A DNA stretch of 64,000 bases from Arthrobacter oryzae (GCF_030718995.1 NZ_CP132204.1:2480001-2544000); one strand, 5' to 3'; positions 1 through 8,069 are shown, counted from the first letter of the stretch. Notes: generated from the sequence alone by a model not told the origin. Numbers and translations are program-made.

Positions 1-202
1 ACCGCATCGACAGCCAGACTGACCAGACCGAACCTGATCACCATGCTCCACGGGGAGCCCGGAAGTGCCTCGCGGTGGCGGCCCGTGCGGTCGGGCGGGA
101 GCTGTTCCACAGCCCCAGCGTTTCGGACTGCCCGCCGGAATTCAATAGCGACGGCGTGCGGAGGGCAGGCGCCCGCCGGCAGGCAGCGGATAAGATCGCA
201 GG
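1..202. other. Window edge, no clear gene
   Basis: I see no convincing gene here. On the minus strand an ATG at 44 opens a frame that leaves the window after about 14 residues and begins hydrophobically (MVIRFGLVSLAV), so it could be the first codons of a secreted or membrane protein. It is too short to call. The remainder up to the GTG at 203 is the probable upstream region of the next gene. Confidence 0.3.
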
Positions 203-610
203 GTGACCAACTCACAGGGAGCGGAACGCTACGTCGTTCGCCGGTGGTGGAGGAGCCGGGCGCTGCCGTGGGCGGGCCTGGTGGGTGTTTCCATCATCCT
301 GACGGCCATCTCTTTGGAGCGGACAATGTTGTCCGCCTATGAGCCCGTACCGGAGTTCGTGGAGCGACTGCGTGTGGGCAGGTTGTTGATGCTCGGTGGG
401 TCGGCTGCGTCGATTGCAGCTGCCGTCTGGTCCCAGATCCGGCAGTATCCGCTATGGGTGACGCTGTGCGTTGCCGCCCCGGTGGCGCTCGTGGGCCTGG
501 CCACGATGATCACCACGCCGCCATCCTTGATGCCGCAGATTATTGGTCTGTTCGCCCTGCCGGCGGCCGTGGCAGGGCTCATCGGAGGAGTCACCTTCAA
601 ACGCAGGTGA
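203..610 (+). CDS. Small membrane protein, unknown function
   Basis: This 135-residue protein has a basic N-terminus (about residues 1-18) and then four hydrophobic stretches: roughly 22-36, 63-76, 82-104 and 111-130, ending in the basic tail FKRR. That pattern fits an integral membrane protein with its C-terminus in the cytoplasm. The start is a GTG. I do not recognise a named family. The next gene, on the same strand about 115 bases on, encodes a lipoprotein, but nothing links the two functionally. It lies in a stretch rich in decayed genes, so it may be accessory. Confidence 0.5.
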   Translation: MTNSQGAERYVVRRWWRSRALPWAGLVGVSIILTAISLERTMLSAYEPVPEFVERLRVGRLLMLGGSAASIAAAVWSQIRQYPLWVTLCVAAPVALVGLATMITTPPSLMPQIIGLFALPAAVAGLIGGVTFKRR

Positions 611-724
611 CCGTGATGACGGTGACCAGGATGCCTGTGACCGGGATGCCTTCGAGGGGCGGATCGTGGCAGCCCGGTCCTTTTGACTCTGGGGCCCGGC
701 ACCGCGCACTGCCACACTGATGCG

Positions 725-1816
725 ATGAGTGGTGAGCTGCCGGTGATTCCCCCGGGCGAACGCAACGTGGCCCCCAACCTGGCGCTCCAGGCTTTACTCG
801 TGGCCGTGCTCGTACTGTTCCTCGCCGCATGCTCTCAGCCCGGGGCCCAAAACGGGCCCACGTCCTCAGGTTCGGGAAGCCCCGCCTGCGAGCTCATTAC
901 CCCGGAGATCGCGGCGAAGGCTATACCCGGCATCGTGCCTATGGGCCAGAACAGCCGGGCCAGGCCGTTCGGAACCAAGGCCTACCTGTGCACCTATTCG
1001 AGCAAGTCCGAGGCAGGCATGACGGCCCTGTCTGTGTCACTCACGTCGCCGGCCTCGGCCGCCGACATCGCCAAGGCGAAGTCGACGTCAGACTGCTCAC
1101 CCGTCACGGGCATCGGCGACTTCGCATGCCTCCAGTGGACGGGATATTTTCGTGGTGAGGCCGGCGGCGCGTCCGCGAATGTCGTCCTGACGGCTGTCCG
1201 GGGGAACGAGACGCTCGAAATGCCCTATGTGGCGGGCCCGCCCATGGACGGGGCCGACGCCCCGGATGGAGACGCTATGGCCCGTGCGCTTACGCAGGCG
1301 GCAGTGGACGCCGGCTGGGGCAACGGGTCCACCCTCAGCGTCCCGGCGGCCCCGCCCGTGGGTCCGCCCGCCACCACTGACAACCCGGTGTGCGCCCTGT
1401 TCAGTCCCGACGAGGTCAGGCAGGCATTCGGGGCGAGCACCCAGCCTCAGATTCTTCCGCGTGAGGTCAGTTGCCGGTACACATTCGGAGACCTGGGCAC
1501 ACCGGGCCCCGACTCCCTCGTCTTCTCGGTCGAAGTCCTCAAGGGTGCAGCCCCGGCGCTGGGCGGTCCCGGCGGACGCGGCGAGCCGCTCGACGGCATC
1601 GGGGACAAGGCGTCCTTCACTATGACAACCGAGCCGGCGGGCCCGAAGTCACTCCGTCCGGCGGGCGACGTGCCCATCACGATCCTGTCCGTGTCAGCGG
1701 TAAGGGGCCGGAACCTGGCGACATTCACCGCGCAGGTCTTGATCGCGCCGGAGGGGCCAACGGCCGAGCAGACGAAGGATCAACTCATCACGCTGTTGCG
1801 CGGCGTCGAGTTCTGA
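725..1816 (+). CDS. Secreted lipoprotein, two DUF3558-like modules
   Basis: The protein has 363 residues when started at the ATG at 725; an upstream frame extension adds 14 uncharged residues and looks spurious. A hydrophobic stretch ends in a lipobox (LFLAAC) at about residues 32-37, so it should be lipid-anchored outside the membrane. Two modules follow. Each opens with a cysteine and a short helix motif (CELITPEIAAKAIPG near 53 and CALFSPDEVRQAFG near 222) and has a second Cys within a Tyr-containing strand (CTYS, CRYTF). This is the layout of DUF3558-type lipoproteins, here apparently duplicated in tandem. Function is unknown. There is no clear ribosome binding site, so the start is uncertain by some codons. 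Confidence 0.65.
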   Translation: MSGELPVIPPGERNVAPNLALQALLVAVLVLFLAACSQPGAQNGPTSSGSGSPACELITPEIAAKAIPGIVPMGQNSRARPFGTKAYLCTYSSKSEAGMTALSVSLTSPASAADIAKAKSTSDCSPVTGIGDFACLQWTGYFRGEAGGASANVVLTAVRGNETLEMPYVAGPPMDGADAPDGDAMARALTQAAVDAGWGNGSTLSVPAAPPVGPPATTDNPVCALFSPDEVRQAFGASTQPQILPREVSCRYTFGDLGTPGPDSLVFSVEVLKGAAPALGGPGGRGEPLDGIGDKASFTMTTEPAGPKSLRPAGDVPITILSVSAVRGRNLATFTAQVLIAPEGPTAEQTKDQLITLLRGVEF

Positions 1817-1837
1817 CGCTGCTCGGAGGTGCGGGCT

Positions 1838-2146
1838 ATGCCCAGGAAGCCGATCATCCTGCTCGGTATCGACGGGGTCCTCAACCCGGTGGCGCGGGCC
1901 GACGCCGAAGCTCCGATCAGTGATCCGGTGGCTGGCCAGGATGGAAACGTCGGGCTGCGCGGACTGGGACTCAGTCGTGTGGATTGACGACGTGCTTGGG
2001 CAGGACGCGCGCAAGTGGGCACATGGATATGGGCAGCCGGTCCTCCTGGGGAGGCCGGTGCCGGACCAAGGCCTGAGCGCCATTCACGTCGTGGCAGTCG
2101 AGGTGTTCGTTGACCCCCCTTGTGTGCGGCCGTGCGGTCAACAGTA
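1838..2146 (+). pseudogene. Remnant of HAD-like hydrolase gene
   Basis: An ATG at 1838 opens a frame beginning MPRKPIILLGIDGVLNPVAR, close to the start of HAD-domain proteins in which the Asp of D-G-V-L-N-P follows a short beta strand. That frame ends at 1984. In another frame, from 1920, comes a sequence resembling the C-terminal half of the same family: a W-L/ME segment, then VVWIDDVLGQDARKWA, then PVLLGRPVPDQGLSAIHV. The middle is missing and the halves are out of frame, so I read this as a gene broken by deletion and frameshift. The family assignment is from recall. Confidence 0.55.
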
Positions 2147-2674
2147 GTGCCCGGGGACGGGGCCAATGACGGACCGCGCGAAGTTGTCCGCACCGCACTC
2201 ATCGCGTATGCCCTTGGCGTGGGCGATCTCATGGAAGAGGAGGTACTCGGTCAGTTGACCCGGAAGGATGGTGATAGCCGCGGCGACCTGCCCCGTGGCG
2301 GGGTCGAGATGGTACGAAGTGCATCCGTGCGCCCCTTCACAGCCAGGCGGCATCGACCCGATCCCCACATGGGTTCCGGCTGGAGGGTAAATCCCGTGCC
2401 TCGCCATCGTCGACTGAATCCAGTCCTGATCGGACGCCGGGGTCTCAAGCGCTTGCTGTTTTGCCGGTGAACGTTTCGGCGGTGCAGGTTCCGTGGAGAC
2501 TTCGACGTTGTGGTTCGCCAGGTGGGCGTCCGGGTTAGCTTTGATCTGTGTCGGAGCGACAGTTGATTGCACACCGGGAAGGGGGCCCGGCACGGCGCAG
2601 CCGGTCAGAAGCAAGACGATAAGAGTGACGCTGAATCTGGGCATGGCGACATAGAAGTGTGGTGCAAGGGGCAT
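2138..2674 (-). CDS. Lipoprotein with HExxH zincin-like motif
   Basis: This 178-residue protein starts at an ATG preceded by AAGGA at good spacing. An N-terminal hydrophobic segment ends in a lipobox (LLLTGC, about residues 21-26), so it should be secreted and lipid-anchored. A Pro/Ala/Thr-rich linker follows to about residue 75. The C-terminal part contains FHEIAHAKGI near residue 146, an HExxH motif typical of zinc metallopeptidases, followed by a Glu/Asp cluster (DECGAD) that could supply a third ligand. Cysteine pairs (CEGAHGC, and ECGAD with the terminal Cys) suggest disulfides. The last 9 bases overlap the HAD remnant on the other strand. Peptidase activity is inferred only from the motif. 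Confidence 0.6.
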   Translation of the reverse strand: MPLAPHFYVAMPRFSVTLIVLLLTGCAVPGPLPGVQSTVAPTQIKANPDAHLANHNVEVSTEPAPPKRSPAKQQALETPASDQDWIQSTMARHGIYPPAGTHVGIGSMPPGCEGAHGCTSYHLDPATGQVAAAITILPGQLTEYLLFHEIAHAKGIRDECGADNFARSVIGPVPGHYC

Positions 2675-2689
2675 TGGTTGGATTAGTCC

Positions 2690-3069
2690 TTGGTGATGAG
2701 AGTCAGGGCAACGAAGTCGCGAACACTGTCATTGCCGCGTTTAAGGTTACGGCAGCGTTGGATAACAACCGCATTCCGGGCTGGCTCCGGGTCATTGAGG
2801 GTGTCGCAACCTAAAACTGGAGGGAAGCCACCCCGCTGATCCGGGCCATTAAGAACCGGCTCTCGTAGTCGAATGTGGTGGGGCCGTACCTTGGTGCGGC
2901 CTCCGCAGTCGCACGCCGCTACCTGGACAAGGATGTGGAAGGCCTCCTGGGATGGATGAAGGAGAACGTCAACGGCGTGAAACCGGAGCCGGAGCCTGAC
3001 ACATCCTCGCCGGCCTGGGACTGTCAGTGCCCGGGAGCACCATGGAGCTATGACGGCTCCAACTGTTGA
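2690..3069 (+). pseudogene. Possible remnant of an unidentified gene
   Basis: Read in one plus-strand frame, this stretch gives protein-like sequence interrupted by stop codons: about 40 residues ending IPGWLRVIEGVAT, a stop, a short piece NWREATPLIRAIKNRLS, a stop, then 60-odd residues beginning SNVVGPYLGAASAVARRYL. The composition looks like soluble helical protein, but I cannot name a family. It may be a degraded gene or chance. A further short frame starts at 3050 (MTAPTVEAAIHSWVEDLI) and also resembles protein for about 70 residues before running into the next gene. Confidence 0.25.
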
Positions 3070-3302
3070 GGCCGCGATCCATTCCTGGGTGGAAGACCTC
3101 ATCCGGTACACGGTGGTCCACTCCCGGACGGTCGCGGTCCTGTTCGTGGATACCCGGCCGGTGGACGCCATCGCCTTCCACCATGACCTCCTGGGCGCCG
3201 ACGATGATGTCCGCAGGATGATGGGCAGGTGGCGGCCGCTAACCCCGCCCGGCGGAAAAATCCAGTCTTGTATCCGGGGATGGCCGGCCCGAAACTCTCC
3301 CA

Positions 3303-3494
3303 ATGGGAGTCATCGAAGAATTGCGGGCGCTTGACCATGTAGTGGACCGGCTCGCCGAAAAGTACCCGGCGGTTCCGCGGCAACACATCGAAGACCTCGT
3401 CGAGCAGGAACACCGTTCCTTGGACACCGGCAGGGTCCGTGACTATGTTCCGATCCTGGTCGAACACTCCGTCAAGGACCGGCTAAGACGGTAG
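3303..3494 (+). CDS. Three-helix bundle dimerization domain protein
   Basis: This is a 63-residue soluble, charged protein. Its sequence VVDRLAEKYPAVPRQHIEDL followed by VEQEHRSLDTGRVRDYVPIL matches the small actinobacterial domain usually called three-helix bundle dimerization domain, in which the conserved core is R-L-A-x-x-Y-P, then E-H-x-x-L-x-x-G-R-V-R-D-Y-V-P-x-L-V-E. Such proteins are often stand-alone, and the role is unknown. There is no good ribosome binding site before the ATG, so either translation is weak or the true start lies upstream in the preceding short frame. Confidence 0.6.
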   Translation: MGVIEELRALDHVVDRLAEKYPAVPRQHIEDLVEQEHRSLDTGRVRDYVPILVEHSVKDRLRR

Positions 3495-3529
3495 CTGCCC
3501 GAGTCCCGAGGCTTCTCCGCCCAGATACA

Positions 3530-3567
3530 TGGAAGCCCCTACCCAGTGAAGGGGCAGGAGGCTTCCA
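3530..3567. terminator. Imperfect hairpin, possible terminator
   Basis: TGGAAG/CTTCCA outer arms enclose CCCCT/AGGGG inner arms with unpaired bases between them. It lies between the convergent small plus-strand gene and the minus-strand glycosidase gene. No strong T-run follows on either side, so terminator function is uncertain. Confidence 0.4.
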
Positions 3568-3701
3568 GCGGCCTGGCTAGTGGTCCGCTTGTTGCCAGGG
3601 GAACAACGGGTCGCCGGTGGTGACAGGTGCTGTGTCCCGGCACTTCCGGGCGCTGATTGCGGTCGTGGGTGACGACTTCGCGGCGTCTGGGCCGTGCCGG
3701 G

Positions 3702-5363
3702 CTACGGCTTGCGGCCGGGGAGTACGAGAAGAGCGTCGCCAACCGGTCGTTCGCCAGTAGCGTCCGACGGGGAGTTCACGACCTGTCCATCCTGAACCAT
3801 CGCGGTGGATCCGCCTCCGTCCAGGTTGATGGCGTTGACCATCCCAAGGGACCGGGCCACATCGGCGGATTCCTTGATACTCAGTCCCAGGCTGGTGGTC
3901 TGCCGGCCGTCGGCGGTGACCAATAGGGTGCGGCCCTGGGCGTCCACTCCGGCGATTGTGCGGGGGTTGCGCTTGTGGACCCAGCCGTAGAAGAAGCTAT
4001 TGCTGTCGTTGTTGCGGACCATGCCGTCGCGCTTGGCGGTAACGTTCAGCTGGCCGTTCTGGACCAAGGTTGGCCCGCCACTTACGACGTCAGTGGTGGC
4101 GCCGGCCTTCAGTTCCTTGCCGTCTTCGTCGAGCACATCAGTGTCGACGCTCAGCTTGGCGCCCGGGACAGCCAGGGCCGCGAGCTTGTCCGCGTCCGCT
4201 CCAATGGCCTGCAGCGTCTGCCCGCCACCCGGTACCGCAGTGCCACGGGTGTGGTTGACCGCTGTGACGGTGCCATGGGCATCCAGGACGACCTCGAGTC
4301 CCTGCCCGGACGGGGTCGTGGGGCCGAACTCGGGGGTGAATGCGAGGATTTCGTCCGCGTCCGTGCAGGTGAAGTCGTGCAGCGGCAGGTTCGTCGGCGT
4401 ATCGTCGGTGCCGCCGCAGTTGCGGATCAGCCCGGGCACCCGGTTGAGCCCGTCCAGGGGGAGTTCTGCGTTGCCCGGCGCGGTGACCGTGCCGTGCCAG
4501 TGCAGACGCTGGATGGAGGTGCGGTTCTTATCGATGACCAGGGAGGGCCGGTCCCCGACGGGTTCGCTGAGGACCTTTCCATCCTGTACCGCGGCTCCGG
4601 AGGGGTCGCCCGGGGCGCCTGCGGCGGGGTCCATGACGAAGTAGCCGCCGTTTGTTGCCGCGAGGGCGCCGGCGGCGGCGGCGAGTGAGCTGGTGGTTTC
4701 GCGGTCCTCGAGGTTCGGGCCGAATGAGGAAGTGAGGTTTCCGCGAAATTCCTTCGGGTCAATGGTCAGCACCTGCAGGTTCCAGGGGCCACGGTCATCC
4801 TCGCTGGAGCCCGCGTCGCCATCCCAACCGGTGTATATCACCGATGCCTTGTAGCCCGTGGCTTTGATCTGCTCGACAGTAGGGGAGCCCTCGGCTTTGG
4901 ACCCGAACCGGCCCGCGCGCACCCGGTAGCCGAGGTCCCCGCCAGCGTCGGCCAGCTCGGGGGACTGGACGTGCTCAACCTTCGTAGGAACCCCGGCGGC
5001 ACTGAGCTTGTCGGCAACCATCTGCGCCTGCGCCTGGGTGGACAACGCGGACGTGGGAGCATCGGGCGACGTCGACGGGATTGCCACTTCGACGGTCCAG
5101 AAGAAGTCCTGGTTAGGGGCACCCCGGGTGATTGTGGTCCGGGTAAGGCCCGGGGCCAGAGTGGTCACGTTGCGCATCTCGGGCAGGTCCTGCGCGCCCA
5201 GATCCAGGTGGGAAGGCTGAAATGATCGGGCGGTCTGCCGATCCAGTTCCAGAGCCGTGGGTGCCGCGGTGGAGGCGCCTGCTGGTGCCAGGAAGGCAAC
5301 GGGGAGGGACACGGCAAGCGCGGTGATAACCGCACGGCGGTGACGATGATGGGGACTGATCAT
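3702..5363 (-). CDS. Secreted NAGPA-type phosphodiester glycosidase with SPOR-like region
   Basis: The 553-residue product begins with a basic, then hydrophobic signal peptide (HHRHRRAVITALAVSLPVAF) with likely cleavage near the Ala-rich stretch after residue 25. Residues about 75-170 resemble a SPOR repeat region (FFWTVEVAIPS, then a second strand set in YRVRAGRFGSK). The central and C-terminal parts match the NAGPA/phosphodiester glycosidase fold: AATNGGYFVMDP near 240, a GGPTLVQNG segment, RTIAGVDAQGRTLLVTADGR, and the signature AINLDGGGSTAMVQDG, ending RPVGDALLVLPG. The enzyme probably acts on a cell-surface or extracellular glycan phosphodiester; the substrate is unknown. I chose the ATG at 5363; a GTG four codons upstream is equally possible. 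Its 5' end is overlapped by another minus-strand frame. Confidence 0.8.
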   Translation of the reverse strand: MISPHHRHRRAVITALAVSLPVAFLAPAGASTAAPTALELDRQTARSFQPSHLDLGAQDLPEMRNVTTLAPGLTRTTITRGAPNQDFFWTVEVAIPSTSPDAPTSALSTQAQAQMVADKLSAAGVPTKVEHVQSPELADAGGDLGYRVRAGRFGSKAEGSPTVEQIKATGYKASVIYTGWDGDAGSSEDDRGPWNLQVLTIDPKEFRGNLTSSFGPNLEDRETTSSLAAAAGALAATNGGYFVMDPAAGAPGDPSGAAVQDGKVLSEPVGDRPSLVIDKNRTSIQRLHWHGTVTAPGNAELPLDGLNRVPGLIRNCGGTDDTPTNLPLHDFTCTDADEILAFTPEFGPTTPSGQGLEVVLDAHGTVTAVNHTRGTAVPGGGQTLQAIGADADKLAALAVPGAKLSVDTDVLDEDGKELKAGATTDVVSGGPTLVQNGQLNVTAKRDGMVRNNDSNSFFYGWVHKRNPRTIAGVDAQGRTLLVTADGRQTTSLGLSIKESADVARSLGMVNAINLDGGGSTAMVQDGQVVNSPSDATGERPVGDALLVLPGRKP

Positions 5364-5745
5364 GGTTACCGACACTAGGGTGTTGCGGGGCCGGACCTAT
5401 CACTCCGGGGACCACGTTAACTATGCTTTCGGCAAGTGTTCTCCCGCTGTTCTTCATGAGCCACCCCGAGTAGGCGATGCCGCCGGCGATGCTCAACTGG
5501 GCTGCAGCAATGAGGCCAATGACCGGAAGCCCCTCCGGGGATTCGCCCTTGGGTGTGAAGATAGCCAAGGCGGCGAGAGTCAGCATGGAGCCGATCACCG
5601 AGAATTTAACGACCCCCGGGTTGGTCTGGAGGGCATGCTCCACACGCGGAATGTCGGTGGCAGGCTTCGGAAGCTTCCGTGAGAACCGCACGCCCAGTGT
5701 CACGAGCCAGTCCAGGGCCGAGATGGCTGCACCAAGAATCATCAT
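5113..5745 (-). CDS. Membrane protein, 3' end overlapping the next gene
   Basis: From the ATG at 5745 the frame gives a plausible membrane protein for about 120 residues: an amphipathic start (MMILGAAISALDWLVTLGVRF), a polar stretch (PKPATDIPRVEHALQT), and two hydrophobic segments (FSVIGSMLTLAALAIF and GLIAAAQLSIAGGIAYSGWL). After about residue 125 it runs out of frame through the start and signal-peptide region of the glycosidase gene, and there the sequence becomes Ser/Pro/Arg-rich and looks non-coding. A 250-base same-strand overlap is unusual. I suspect the natural stop was lost by a frameshift or junction, so this may be a damaged gene. I do not recognise the family. Confidence 0.4.
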   Translation of the reverse strand: MMILGAAISALDWLVTLGVRFSRKLPKPATDIPRVEHALQTNPGVVKFSVIGSMLTLAALAIFTPKGESPEGLPVIGLIAAAQLSIAGGIAYSGWLMKNSGRTLAESIVNVVPGVIGPAPQHPSVGNHDQSPSSSPPCGYHRACRVPPRCLPGTSRRLHRGTHGSGTGSADRPIISAFPPGSGRAGPARDAQRDHSGPGPYPDHNHPGCP

Positions 5746-5924
5746 GAAGATGCCGCGCTCAGTCTCCCGAGCCTGTGGAGTTGCGCTGGGCCGTCCGCAT
5801 GCATGCCGGCCAGAACTCTTGGTCAGTTTCAGAAGTCGGTCCACTCCAGCAAAGGGCTAACGCCCCTACTCCGCCCACATGTGTCGGTGCGATCATCTGA
5901 ACTAAACAGCAAACGAGGATCCCC

Positions 5925-6320
5925 ATGGCGAGCAGGAAAAGCGGACACGTGGACGCTGGTGCACCAACGGCCGGCGCTGCAGTGACCAGAGAGGCTGCAG
6001 ACCGTGCCTACCGGCGGGCGTGGTGGTCTCTGGCGCTATACCCGCTGTCGTTCGGTGCTTCCTTCGGCATCGGTGAAGGCATCATCACAGTGCTCACGAA
6101 CGACACCATCGCTGCGGAATTCTGGTAAATGCTGGTGGCTGTCATTCCGGCTCTCCTCGTGTTCGCGATCCCCGGCATCCTCTCGGTGGTCCAAGGGCGT
6201 AAGGCGATGAGGCTCGGGCGCAAGGACGGAAGAGTGCCGGCCATGATCGGGGCCGGCATTGCTGTCGGGTTCGTCTTGCTTAACGTTGCCTCGTATCTCT
6301 TCGGCCAGCCCGCCGGCTGA
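5925..6320 (+). pseudogene. Small membrane protein gene split by in-frame stop
   Basis: One frame from the ATG at 5925 codes 67 residues (hydrophilic start, then WWSLALYPLSFGASFGIGEG), reaches a TAA at 6126-6128, and at once continues in the same frame from an ATG for 63 more residues (MLVAVIPALLVFAIPGILS, then QGRKAMRLGRKDGR, then a second hydrophobic stretch). Joined, the product is a normal-looking 131-residue protein. The basic loop between two membrane helices resembles small DUF4190-type proteins. The stop therefore probably interrupts a single gene. A sequencing error, a true pseudogene and two translationally coupled halves (TGGTAAATG) all remain possible. Confidence 0.6.
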
Positions 6321-6330
6321 AGCCACCGTC

Positions 6331-6576
6331 GTGCTCGGGGCACTTGCTTTGGCTGCCACCGTGTTCACTTACGTGCTGAGCCTCAGCGAAAACTTCAACC
6401 CTCCCGGCTGGGTGCGGGCTGCGGGTCTGGTCTGGCTGCCCATCGGGTTCTTCGGTACTGCGTTCGCTTACATGGCTGCCCGCAAAGGGTCCGGGCGGCG
6501 CCGCGGCAGGATCGGCCTCACCCTTGCCGGCGTCGGGCTCGTCGCTTTTGTGGTGCTGCTGTTCATCGCCGGGTGA
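6331..6576 (+). CDS. Small membrane protein, DUF4190-like layout
   Basis: About 81 residues from a GTG at 6331, with hydrophobic segments VVLGALALAATVFTYVLSL, a central one (AGLVWLPIGFFGTAFAYMAA) and a C-terminal one (IGLTLAGVGLVAFVVLLFIA) separated by the basic loop RKGSGRRRGR. The layout parallels the C-terminal half of the split gene just upstream, so it may be a diverged tandem relative. The frame is open further upstream and overlaps that gene, but the only longer start is a TTG at 6259, so the true start is unclear. Function is unknown. Confidence 0.45.
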   Translation: MLGALALAATVFTYVLSLSENFNPPGWVRAAGLVWLPIGFFGTAFAYMAARKGSGRRRGRIGLTLAGVGLVAFVVLLFIAG

Positions 6577-6963
6577 CGACTTGGCCATGGAGGCGCTGGG
6601 TCCCGATGACTGACTGGTTGTCCGTTTCAGAAGTCGCCTGCACGAACCGCGGCCGGCGTTCGGGACTTTTAGGCGTCCGGCTGGGTCTCGGCTGGGCGGC
6701 ATAGGCAAGCTTCGCTGGATCGATCACGCTGGGCCGGCCGATCCTTTTGCCTTGAGCAACATGACACTTCCGCGCAGGTTGCTGGCCGGAGGTGTCAGTG
6801 CCGTTGTCTAAGCGCGTGCCCCTGTGGGTTCTGAATGGATGCGGCGGAAGGCTGGTTTGGATGGAGTCGAAAATGAAGTTGTTCGCGCTGATCCCGCGCG
6901 CAGCGTTTCGAACCCCGGAAGTATGGGACTTGTGGGAGCCCCTGGTTAAGCCGCATCAATGAA
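6577..6963. other. Gene-poor stretch
   Basis: I see no convincing gene in these 387 bases. A short plus-strand frame at 6860-6961 (MESKMKLFALIPRAAF and about 17 more residues) is too short to support. No strong hairpin or repeat is visible. It fits the decayed character of this end of the window. Confidence 0.4.
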
Positions 6964-7395
6964 TTAGTCGAACTGACGTGTGGTGGGCTCGGGGGTTCCG
7001 CGTTCCGCGCGCAGACGTTTTGCCTTGGCTGCCACTCCCGTCATCCTCACGGCGTACAAGACGCCACCCACTCCGACGGCGGTCAGGAACAGGGCGCTCC
7101 ACATGGGGTCTTGGCCCCTGCTGGTGGGGCCGGCCACCAGCAGGATGGAGAAGACTGCAACGGCAGCGAAGAAGACAGCCATCGCAAGGAAACCGCTGGC
7201 GGACCGCACCTGAGGGTGGGAACTGGCGGTAACCACTCCCAACTCATCCTTGGCGTAGCTGTGAAGCCTGCCCTCCACGGTGCGGAACAGGACCCTGTTG
7301 TCACCGCGTGCCAGTGCCTGTTCGTGGTAAGCGCGGACTTGGTCGTCATAGTTGGGGCCGCTACCCGTGTTGTTGCCTGGAATGCCGTTCTGCAC
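6964..7395 (-). CDS. Small two-helix membrane protein, unknown function
   Basis: I place the start at the GTG at 7395, which has AGGA six bases upstream, giving 143 residues; a longer frame reaches 7485 but its extra residues look non-coding. The N-terminal 70 residues are hydrophilic (YDDQVRAYHEQALARGDNRV, then LFRTVEGRLHSYAKDELGVV). Two hydrophobic segments follow, SGFLAMAVFFAAVAVFSILL and ALFLTAVGVGGVLYAVRMTG, then a basic tail. This suggests a cytoplasmic domain anchored by a membrane hairpin. I recognise no family. Confidence 0.6.
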   Translation of the reverse strand: MQNGIPGNNTGSGPNYDDQVRAYHEQALARGDNRVLFRTVEGRLHSYAKDELGVVTASSHPQVRSASGFLAMAVFFAAVAVFSILLVAGPTSRGQDPMWSALFLTAVGVGGVLYAVRMTGVAAKAKRLRAERGTPEPTTRQFD

Positions 7396-7536
7396 GTGAG
7401 TCCTGTGGGTTCGATCGGATGTGGCCCAGCACCTGGCTGTCGGTGACACCCTGTCCTGGGCGGGTTGAGAGGGTGCACGATGCACTATCTAAGAGGCTAA
7501 AGCAAAAACGCCGGCCGTGTTTGACAGGAGCTTTCG

Positions 7537-7984
7537 ATGAAGCTCGGACACGCACGCATTTCCACCTCAGACCAGGATGCCAGCATGCAGGTCGAGGCGC
7601 TCCGCCGGGGTGGATCCCGAGAGGATTTTCACCGACGAGCCCTCCGGGGCCAGGGAAGCGAAGGAGCGCCCAGGCATGAAAGCCCTGATGGATTACGCGC
7701 GCGACGACGAGGATGTCCACACCCAGAAGTTCGGCGTCCGGTTCGGGTCGGCGCCGATGGAGGAGGCGATTGCCAGGGACCGGGTGAACACAGCGCGCCA
7801 GCTGATGGCACAGGGCAAGACGGCGGCACACGCGGCCAAGACCGTCGGCTGGTCCAAAGCCACCCTCTACCGGTACATGAAGACCTACGACGGAGCTCTT
7901 GCACCCCGGGAAGCAATCCGGCCCAAGAGGGCAGCGGCTCGGTCGCGGTACGTCGAGAAGGACACTCTGCCGGCACGTGAATAA
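7537..7984 (+). pseudogene. Broken serine resolvase/invertase gene
   Basis: The first frame starts MKLGHARISTSDQDASMQVE, the canonical beginning of a serine recombinase including the nucleophile Ser within the R-x-S-T motif. Near 7607 one base appears lost, and the sequence continues in another frame as GVDPERIFTDEPSGAREAKE and DYARDDEDVHT. It then jumps straight to the C-terminal helix-turn-helix part (ARQLMAQGKTAAHAAKTVGW, SKATLYRYMKTYDG). The central catalytic segment with the conserved Arg pair (normally W-R-L-D-R-L-G-R) and the long dimer helix is missing. The gene is thus both frameshifted and internally deleted and cannot encode an active enzyme. It marks past mobile DNA. Confidence 0.8.
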
Positions 7985-8069
7985 TCTGGGCACAAGCGCG
8001 GTACGTTGAACGGGACGCCCGGATGCGCTGTGACTGCGCGTGGCCGAGGAAACCATCATTGGGGGAATT

